From Stenurella melanura (taxonomy: Eukaryota > Arthropoda > Insecta > Coleoptera > Cerambycidae): a stretch of DNA of 64,000 nt. Of the stretch, positions 55,955 through 64,000 are shown one piece after another. The DNA lies in contig OY757309.1 of the NCBI GenBank assembly GCA_963583905.1, positions 128,139,660 to 128,203,659 of the forward strand. Reading direction: 5' to 3'. Under the pieces are notes generated by a model. The model saw only the letters and a program-made list of their open reading frames with translations. It was not told the origin of the DNA and made no database searches. The position numbers and the translations under genes are program-made. How positions within the stretch are numbered: position 1 is the first letter of the stretch; every line of letters begins with the position of its first letter.

Positions 55955-56232
55955 TTAGCGTCGCAGACAAAAAAATGGGGGGTGCGGGGGGTGTCCCCCC
56001 GCCTTTTTTCCACAAAATAACAGGAAATATTTCAATTTCTCCACTTGCACGAATTTATTATATATACATTTACAAGGTAATGCGCATGCTCGAAGCTTTC
56101 GCATTTCGGTCTCTCTAGACTCTTGTTTGATTATATCGCCTGTTTTCATAGTTTTTAAAATTTCATTTTCAATATTTAATACTGCTAGTGAATTTAGCCT
56201 TTCCTGCGTCATTGTGGAGCGTAAGTAATTCT
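55955..56232 (-). pseudogene. hAT transposase C-terminus
   Basis: The minus-strand frame 'KNYLRSTMTQERLNSLAVLN' and 'IENEILKTMKTGDII' matches the conserved hAT dimerisation end ('S-MSQERL--LA-LSIE'). It then degenerates. The rest of the transposase, including the catalytic DDE region, is absent from 56233 to the TIR at 56508, so the hAT is internally deleted and immobile on its own. The orientation shows that the right end (56508) is the element's 5' side. Confidence 0.7.
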
Positions 56233-56879
56233 TTACCCATCACATGGTCGAGAAACTCCTTTTACCAGAACAGTGTGTATACCCGCTAGGGTATTTATTT
56301 TCTAATAATATAAATTAGATATGAAAGAAAGCCGCTTCTGGCTGCCATCCATATTGCTCGATGCGTTGTTTTGGCTTCAATGGAACTGTCGCATTAGCGG
56401 AATCATAAAAACTACTAAAGCAATATTCAAAAGAAAAAAATTCTGCCGCCCTTGAAATTTGGCGCCCTGGGCACTCGCCCAGTGTGCCCAGTGGTAAAAC
56501 CGCCACTGTTAGTATTATTATTATTAGCTGTACAACTGTTTACCAAATGTAAACATCTTATGTATGAAGTAGCACGATTATAATGAATAAATAAAACAAT
56601 AGTACCTACATCAATATAATCCCCTAAAAATGTGTTTCTTTCATAAAAGGTATTTTCAGGAATAATGTAATGACTTATTTATATAAATAAAATGTGGATG
56701 TCATTTGTTGTAAGTTTTATTTCTATTATGATTAAGTACCTACATACTTACCTACTACAGGAAACTTTTACAAATGAAAATAATTAAAGTAACATATGAC
56801 ATGATATAATAACTGAACAAAAGTGCAAATAAATTATAACCTCTTATCATAGGAACATTTCTTGCAAATGCAAGTTAAA

Positions 56880-58406
56880 TCATTTTTGTTCTAAGGTTTC
56901 CAGCTTTCTAAGAACAATTTCAATTAGTTTTTGCTGGTTTTGAAAAATGTCCAACTGACTATCCATTTTTCTTTCTTCCATTTCCAACTTCTTTTTTCTT
57001 TCATAACATTCAAGACGAAATTTTTCTTGTAGTGTTTGTGCTCTTTCTCTCAAAGCAAGTTCTCTGCTGCGAATTTCATAATTTCGGTCATTTTTCTTTG
57101 TTAAAAAAGTTAATGTGCTCGCCTTAATTCCTCCTCCATTGCAGGCTCGTTTTCTTAATGGATCTGTAATACATATAGGTATCATAAATAATTACTCAGT
57201 GTATACAATTTTTCCAAGTAAATTAGAATAAATCTGTTCTTACGTAATGTGTTTAACAATTGTATAACTGGATGCAAGTGGTTATATATTGACTGGAAAA
57301 ATTGCGACTCCTGGAGGAAGAATCCGAAGGATCACAATGAACAGGGGGGAAATAGTCAATAAAAAATTTAATATGCCATTTATCCATCAAGTCAAAGTCA
57401 TACTACAAACAGCTGACAACTTTGGATTGTTAACATAAGATTATGTTAACAATCGAAAGTACAACCACATTACTTATTTAAACTTTTAATTTTTATGAGA
57501 AGTTTTACATATTGATAATACTTGATCAAATTTTGTTTGGCGAGAAAGATAAAGTAGGTAGGTAGCTTACTTAGAATATTTTTTTGTGATGACGCCCGTT
57601 TCCTATTTGGAGTTTCTTCTGCATTATTTATATTTTCTTTGCTGGTTGAAGCTTCAGGTTTAACTGTACCATCAATTTCTACTTCCACCACCGAGCTGGG
57701 AGCTACTACTAAAAGGAAAAATGAAAGTTAGGTATATTTGCAATATTAACAAACTTTATCTAATGTTACTAGTGTATTTGGTAACCTCCACATAATTTAC
57801 TTACAATTATCTTCAGAGTCGACAAATGTATTTATTTGAATATTTGTAGGTTGATCTGCCATTTCTAGTTCATTTTGTTGAATGGCGCTTTCTCTTTGTT
57901 GGAATCCTTTCTCATACGAACTAGGTTCTTGAGGGCGTTGTGTCACTTTTCGTTGCTTAAATTCATTCATTAAGTCGGCAATTTGTCGAAGTATATCATC
58001 CAACTTATTTACTTCTTCTTCAATGCCAGATCTATAAAAGCCATAAGAAAATGAATGCTACTGATATATTTTATAAAATGTTTTTGAATTTTTTCATATT
58101 TCATGTAATTTGAATTTACAGATCGATTAACAAGTTTTGAAAATTTTGTTTCTTGCATATATTTTGTAGAACTTACTTGAATTTTACTATTTTCTCTTTA
58201 TTCTAGAATTTATTTACTAAATTCCTCATTCTATCTTTAAACGTTCTAATAGAAATATTTATTCCTTTAATTTGAAGAATGTTAACTTGAATCAAATTCC
58301 ACCGTCTAGGATCTTCGTACGGGTTATGGGCAAGGACTTCTCGTGCAATTAGTAGATCGTCCTCGTTGGTGAAGTGTACCCTTTTATTTGGGCTAGCCAA
58401 TTCCAT
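56880..58406 (-). pseudogene. Harbinger-associated Myb/SANT-like protein, four exons
   Basis: PIF/Harbinger elements need a second protein with a Myb/SANT domain that brings the transposase to DNA and the nucleus. Exon 1 (58177-58406) starts 'MELASPNKRVHFTNEDDLL' and 'NPYEDPRRW', a Myb/SANT-like helix set. Exon 2 is 57805-58031, exon 3 57571-57708 and exon 4 56880-57163, all with GT-AG borders. Exon 2 has an Asp/Glu-rich helix ('KLDDILRQIADLMNEF'), exon 3 a basic patch 'NRKRASSQ', and exon 4 a charged coiled coil ending at 56880. An in-frame TAG at 58203-58205 near the end of exon 1 breaks it. It is convergent with the transposase at 36646-37849, the usual two-gene layout once the hAT is removed. 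Confidence 0.75.
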
Positions 58407-59211
58407 ATTGTAAAATACCTATTTCTTCTGGAAATGGAAACAGGCAAAAAAAAACAGACAACTGACACTAAGAGGTTATCTCTTGTTTACAGTTCTTTGC
58501 TGAATATATGACGTATTGACGTGACCGACGACCGTTACATTTACAATCGAATGTCGGGTGCAATCGGGGGACCCATCGCCATTACTCGGTTCGATACGCA
58601 TACGTTTTATCATGGTGTTAGGGGTGGTTAGGGTCAAGGATGATTTGGGTTAGGGTAACGTACGAACACGCAAGTCTACGTCAAACGTACGTAAAAACGT
58701 ACACGAATTCACTACTGCGCCTGCGTATCTGTCATTTTATACGTTTACGTCCTAGTCGGTGCTATAAGCAAAGAGTTTAATAACTAGAGAAGACAAGCCG
58801 TGGATTTGCCGGGAGTCGCGATTTGGTCACAGCATGCTGTGATTTGGTTGTCTTGGAAACGTTAGGCTCTTCGTCCTTGTCGCAGACCTCGTACCCTCTC
58901 TCTCCACTCTGTTTTACAAAGCAACACAGCGCTTTGATTTCACAAATACCGTCAATTTTTAATCTTTGTTTTGAATAGCGTTCGGCTTTTTTTACAATTA
59001 CAAGTAGTGTTTTCTCAAATTTTTCTTCTGTTTATAACGTTTAATTTGTTTATCACGAAAAATGTTGCTGAGACATTCATTTTAAATATGGTACAATTTA
59101 AGAAAAACTTGAAAGAAAAGCTACATATTATATAAAGATCTGGTGAAGTTTATAAATTAAGAGTGAAAGTTCAAAGTATAGTTTTCATCGATGATCTGCG
59201 GACTAAATGTA
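58407..59211. other. 5' flank of the Harbinger Myb gene; no gene seen
   Basis: It contains palindromic ACGTACGTTTGACGT-like words near 58670-58700 that may belong to the Harbinger terminal region. I could not match them with the left end near 36.5 kb. The rest is AT-rich and unremarkable. Confidence 0.4.
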
Positions 59212-60441
59212 CCGTAATCGGGGGATATATAGAACACCAGGGGTTATATAGAATGACATGTAGTTATTTCATATTTCCCGCTCCTGGTGGTTTGTTACAA
59301 ATTTTTGCACATACTGCTTTGTACAATCAAAACCTATAGTTGATGCTTTGATGTCTACAAGGTATAATGATTCAATAAATAATGAGTTAATGTGAGAAAA
59401 TTGATCGTATTCCCAGTGTTTATGTTTCTGAGTTTTATAGCAATCAAATAGTCTCCTCTAGAACTCAGGACTCTAGCACTTTAAATAGGTACTCCAATGG
59501 AAGAAATAATTAAACATAATATTAACAACATTTTGGTTTTTGTTTCATTTATTTCTGCCATCTCTCTTTGTAAAAATATTAATTATGAACAAATAACTCA
59601 TTTTCCTGGGTTATATAGAACACCTACAAAATGCCTCGAAAATAAACAATTGTTAGGAACACAGCACAGAAAAAGATACACACAAAACAATTTGTTGCTA
59701 AAGTCTCAAAAATTCATAAGAACAGTTACACAGTTGAACGTTTGAGGGTTCATCGAGGGACTAAAAATAAATTTGTTTTTCCAGTCGTTACAGACTACAA
59801 TATTATTAAGTTTGTCCAAATAAGATTTAAAATTGCTACTCCTACAATTGTTAGAGGAGTGCGCATTTTCTCTAATGATGTTTTGTGATTGTCAGTTATA
59901 GTAACTAGTTTTTCACTAAGATAATTAAGATAAATTTAACTTAATTTTATCCATTTTTAGTTGTATTTGCTGGAATTTGCAGTTTGTCCCTTAGCACTGT
60001 TAAGAATTCTGTGAAATTATTTGTTTTAGTTCAAATTCAATTTAAAAAATCTATTGAAAACATTTGGTTTCTATGAGATATAAATCTCATATGCTTTCAT
60101 CTCCCATATCATATTTATGACGAATTTTTTATTTTTTTTTTATCAAAAACTGTTCCATATAGGCTATTTACTGGTCTAATATAAAACACATTGAAATTCT
60201 CTCACATTTTCTGTATAAAATACCAAAGTTCCATATAACCCCAAACCCTGGGTTATATAGAACAATGGAAAATTAAAAAAAGAGGGGGTTGGGGGTGGAA
60301 ATTTGAATTATTTTTGTATGATAGGTACTACTATATACTAACTTTGAAACGATCTTAAAATAATAATTTGATTTCATTATATATTGGCCAAGTTCTAGGC
60401 AAAAACGCGTAATTATCGTTCTATATATCCCCCGGTTACGG
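59212..60441. mobile_element. 1.23-kb TIR element with TA target duplication
   Basis: The ends are inverted copies of CCGTAATCGGGGGATATATA (one mismatch), flanked by TA at 59210-59211 and 60442-60443. Internally 'GGGTTATATAGAAC'-like words recur at about 59240, 59608 and 60251. A broken frame on the plus strand (about 59630-59887, after a stop) encodes 'KNKFVFPVVTDYNIIKFVQI', possibly a captured or relic gene fragment. No transposase core was seen. Confidence 0.8.
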
Positions 60442-61902
60442 TACCTATTGTTTTAAACTATATATTGCGGTTATTTAAAAACTACTCAGTGCTGAATTTT
60501 TTAATATTTGAAACCTGAGTCTAAACACTGACTTAAGTCCATTTTCAGTTTTGTAATGTAAAACAACAGAATTGAGTAGTTTTTAAACACCACACGATAT
60601 ATTTTAAAACAATACAGATCACTCGATGAATTTAGTATAAATGCCATCTAAGTTGTATTAGAAATGTTAAACTTGTTGATAATAAACAGTTATATAGGTA
60701 TTTAGTAAATATATTTTTGTTTAATTCTCATTTACAGACATGAATGTAGAAGTTCAGAGTAGTCAGCATTCAACTTACTGCTAACGATAGTAATGACTGA
60801 TAAATAAAACAATAAAAGGAAAGGAGAATATTTAATAAAATACATAAATTAGACAATAATAACATTAATATGACATGACAAAAAGTTCTTACAGAAATTA
60901 CAATGATTTGCACAGCTCCGTGCATAAATATACCATAGACGATGAGTGAACCGTCAGATAAATTGTGTCTACCTTATTAGAACTAAGTCCTTTGTTTCTT
61001 TTCATGAGTAATTTTACAAAATCTACGGATTGCATCGCACAATGGTTAACTGCTTAGCCATAGCCATTTTTACTGCTAAAAAACTAAAAGGAGTGACGTC
61101 TCACGGCCTCACTCTGTACCTTATAAATTGCAAATCAGGCTAGCGGACGTGTTTTGCCTGTATCTGCAACACAATTACAATGAGTACTAACAACTCATTT
61201 GGATCGACTGGATCTGCAATAATCCAAGGAATGATGTTTTTGTTGACAATGTAGTGAGACCATAACCTAAAAAATGGATCTGTGCTAGTAATTATTCATA
61301 AAACAACCTTAAATTATGCAAGTACATGGCGAAAATGATTTATAATTTATAACTAATCCTTACCTTTGCGATAATAAGCTCTTAACAAACAAAATTCGCC
61401 ACATGAATTGATTAAACATAATTGTAGATGTTAAATAATCCAAAATTAAGTTTTAAAACATCACAGAATCCACAAAATATACAGTTAAAACAACACGTTC
61501 GATCGGCGAATTACACAATGGCGGCCATTTGTTTTCCCTCAGCAGCAGGATTATGAACGTTCGATACGTATCGTATCCGCCATTTTTCCCGATGTGTCCT
61601 ATTACGAACACAAAATCCGTAGTACAGAATGTTCCTGACACGTAGGGAAATCTACTGTGGGGAAATAGACGAGAGCTAAAGAGCTATCGGATTGCGTTCA
61701 TCTCTTTTTACTAATGCATCTCTCGCATGTTATTATCTTTAGCGGTGTGGTGGTTGGTGGTAGTGGTTATCAGACGATGTAACCTAACTTATTGTAAACT
61801 GATATTTATGTTTTTAGATTTAGATAGAACAAAATAGTAAGTATATAGTAGTAATAATTAATTTATATTTGTCATTAATATTTTTTACTATGTAACTTTC
61901 AG
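60442..61902. other. intergenic / 5' region of the second Harbinger element
   Basis: No supported coding sequence. Starts resembling a transcript lie near 61720-61900, upstream of the Myb/SANT gene. The terminal repeat of that element was not recognised because its other end is outside the window. Confidence 0.4.
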
Positions 61903-62722
61903 ATGAGCTTTAAAATAAACGACAATCACTGGACAGTTTTAATCGATTTCATGGAGAAGCATAAAGCATTTGCCAGGGGGCAGTTTACAGGACCCACTGG
62001 CAAAGCTACCCAAAGGAAACTCTGGGAGGAATTATCACAAATGTTAAATTCACTTGGTCATGGGAGCAGGCCAGTGGGAAAATGGCAAAAGGTAAATACT
62101 TATAAGTTGTTTATATATTCATAAAAGTCTGATCTTTTTATATTTTAGTCTTGGGCTGATATTAAATATTCATTAAAAAAAAAAGCAGCCTTCAATAAAA
62201 AAGAAATTGCAGCAACTGGTGGAGGTCCAGAAATTGGCAAAACTTTAAAGGATTGGGAGGAGAGGGTGCTGGCGATACTTGGCAAATCTTTTTACGAAGG
62301 TGTTGGAACTGCAGAGTGTGGAGTGCCTGGAAGCCTTAGCACAAGTGCAACAATTGAGCTTAATGAAGTTGATGCCGACATGGATGCTAATGTTAGTTCA
62401 GAAGTAAGGTTATTGTTTTAAATGCCTCGATACACGATTATGTTTTTCAATTTATTTATAGCCATATTTGGAAGATGTCGATACAGGTGTTAGTGAAAGC
62501 AAGGAGGAAGAAAGAGAAATTACAATTATTCCAGAGGATCATTGTTACGTCTTGCAACCTAAAGGAAAAAAGAGGAAAAGACAAGCTGACAAAGAAAATG
62601 AACTGTATGAAGAAACCATCAGAGAGTTAAAACAAATACGAAACTCCGTTCATGGTGTGGAAAATGCATTAATAGCCATTAACACAACATTAAATGAATT
62701 AAAGGATAATTTATCTAGATAA
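61903..62722 (+). CDS. intact Harbinger-associated Myb/SANT (Zeste-type) protein, three exons
   Basis: Exons 61903-62091, 62149-62403 and 62462-62722 have GT-AG introns of 57 and 58 bp and no stop. Residues ~5-80 form a Myb_DNA-bind_5/Zeste-like domain: 'NHWTVLIDFMEKHKAFARG', 'LWEELSQMLNSLG', 'PVGKWQK', then 'SWADIKYSLKKKAAF' across the first splice. The middle is acidic. The third exon carries a basic nuclear-localisation-like 'KGKKRKRQADK' and a C-terminal helix ('ALIAINTTLNELKDNL'). It lies convergent with, and 285 bp from, a Harbinger transposase, so it should be that element's DNA-binding partner. The first ATG of the open frame follows an acceptor-like 'CTTTCAG' at 61902, so a 5' UTR intron is likely. 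Confidence 0.85.
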
Positions 62723-63007
62723 ATAAAATGTTTTCTCGATGTTGTTCTAAAAAACAGTTTTTTGATATTTAGTAGAATTGTTTTTTTTTATGTATATGTA
62801 CTGATTGTTTATTTTGTTTATATATTTATTTTTTAATTATTAGAATACTTGTTTCGTTTGTATATTTACATATTTATTCATTTATATTGTTTTTTAATTA
62901 TAGTAATAACTATTTGTTTCTGTATGTATAATAAAAGAAAATACTCAATAAAAAATTTATTTAGAATAATTATTTACATGTATATTATTAATTATTTCAC
63001 TTCCATC

Positions 63008-64000
63008 TCATCTAAAGTATCTCTGAACTATTCTTTGCCTGATTGTCAATTCTTCCACCTGTTCTCCCACTGGTAGTTGTAGAACATCACCATCATTTTC
63101 AATATTTTCTTCGTCTTCTAAGTGCATATGTCTATCAATGCACATATTGTGCAGCACAACACAGCACTTTATTAATTTACATACAAATTCCGGCCTATAA
63201 CGAGCTGTCCGCTCTTTAAGAAGGCATCGAAATCTCATTTTCAACACGCCGATGCATCTTTCTATTGTATTACGTGCTCGAATATGGGCGTTATTATACC
63301 TTGCTTTTGGTGTACCTTCTAGCGGGTTTATAAAGGGTGTCATTAATATAGGGCTTTGAGGATATCCGGAATCCCCTATGACCCACCCCGCTTCTCCCTG
63401 TTGCTGATTTCTTTCTAGGTAAGTTTTCAATTGCGATTGATTCCAAATGAATGAATCGTGAGTTGATCCACCAACATTTGCAAATATATTTAAAATTTTT
63501 AATTTTGCATCACAAACTATTTGACAGTTTATGGAATGGTAACCTGAAATAAAAAAATAGTATATAGTGGCTGTGGATTGCCAATGGTAATTCATTTTCC
63601 TATTTACAATATTTGTGAAGTACACATTTGTCTTTACCTTTTCTATTAATGAAGTTTTGTTCATTATGGACTGGTTTTAAAATAGCTATATGGGTACCGT
63701 CTATTGCCCCTACTACTCCTGGAAACCCAAATTTATTCATGAACTCAGCTTTTATATTACTTCTCTGGGCAATAGTATCTGGAAATTTGATATACTGCGG
63801 TGCTAAAAATCTTACAATCACATTTGTAACTTCATGTATAAAAAAGTGTACAGATGCTTGACTGAGACCACAATTATATTCTTCACCAACACACCGTTGA
63901 TATGACCCTGTTGCATAGAAGCGCAATGCCACCATAACTTTTTTTTCTGCTGTAATTCCTCTTCTTGATCTTGGGGCATCTAGATGTGGTGTCAGTTGAG
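63008..64000 (-). CDS. PIF/Harbinger transposase (HARBI1-like), 5' part outside the window
   Basis: Two exons are visible: 63638-64000 (continuing past the window edge) and 63008-63543, joined over a 94-bp GT-AG intron. Catalytic Asp in 'GAIDGTHIAI', Asp in 'VIGDSGYPQ' and Glu in 'NTIERCIGVLKMRF' are all present, plus 'VCDAKLKILNIFANVGGSTH' and 'CCVVLHNMC', standard HARBI1-family blocks. No stop or frameshift is seen. The C-terminus is acidic and ends 'RIVQRYFR'. With its neighbour at 61903 this could be a functional autonomous element, subject to the missing first ~100 codons and terminal repeats. Confidence 0.9.

Larger units (their letters stand above)
38288..56508 (-). mobile_element. 18.2-kb hAT element swollen by nested retrotransposons
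   Basis: The ends are CAGGGGCGGTTTTA (38288) and inverted CAGTGGCGGTTTTA (56508), flanked by a perfect 8-bp duplication TTAGTATT (38280-38287 and 56509-56516). Both are hallmarks of hAT. The C-terminus of its transposase remains at 55955-56232 on the minus strand. The bulk is later insertions: a CR1-like LINE holding a DIRS element, and a Jockey-like LINE. hAT-own DNA remains mainly at 38288-38600, about 50381-50480 and 55740-56508. Confidence 0.88.

Overview
The window looks like repeat-dense, AT-rich genomic DNA from an arthropod, most likely an insect. It holds spliced eukaryotic genes with short GT-AG introns, many (ATT)n tracts, and transposon lineages typical of insects: Dong/R4, Jockey-type and CR1-like LINEs, DIRS, Ty3/gypsy, hAT and PIF/Harbinger. 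I see no convincing host gene, rRNA or complete tRNA. The species cannot be named from the sequence.

1-2.5 kb: 3' end of a decayed Ty3/gypsy element (integrase tail plus probable 3' LTR). 2.5-7.8 kb (minus): a fossil protein-primed family-B DNA polymerase gene of Polinton/adintovirus type, with N-terminal zinc fingers, a short intron and an inserted His-Me finger endonuclease domain. It is broken by one stop, one 2-nt frameshift and a 1.37-kb TA-flanked transposon. 7.8-17.9 kb: non-coding DNA-transposon debris, with nested TIR elements, two hairpins, a 690-bp MITE and a 133-bp satellite.

17.9-27.1 kb: a TIR-bounded AT-rich element containing a young LTR retrotransposon (19246-25482, minus). 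Its 1527-bp LTRs appear identical, with a 4-bp TSD, a clear PBS and a PPT. It has no reverse transcriptase. Its gag starts inside the 5' LTR and reads through the PBS. A G GGA AAC slippery heptamer lies just before the gag stop, in the right phase to feed -1 into a 577-codon Pro/Thr-rich ORF2 of unknown function. This is the best candidate for something new.

27.1-33.7 kb: two Dong/R4 LINE copies in (ATT)n tracts. The second is split by another LINE fragment.

36.6-58.4 kb: a PIF/Harbinger element (transposase plus, Myb/SANT gene minus) interrupted by an 18.2-kb hAT with a perfect 8-bp TSD. The hAT holds a CR1-like LINE and a Jockey-like LINE. The CR1-like LINE is itself interrupted in its 3' UTR by a DIRS retrotransposon, and the gag intron of that DIRS carries a 2.45-kb palindrome. 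58.4-64 kb: a 1.23-kb TIR element and a second Harbinger whose Myb/SANT gene looks intact and whose transposase runs off the window.
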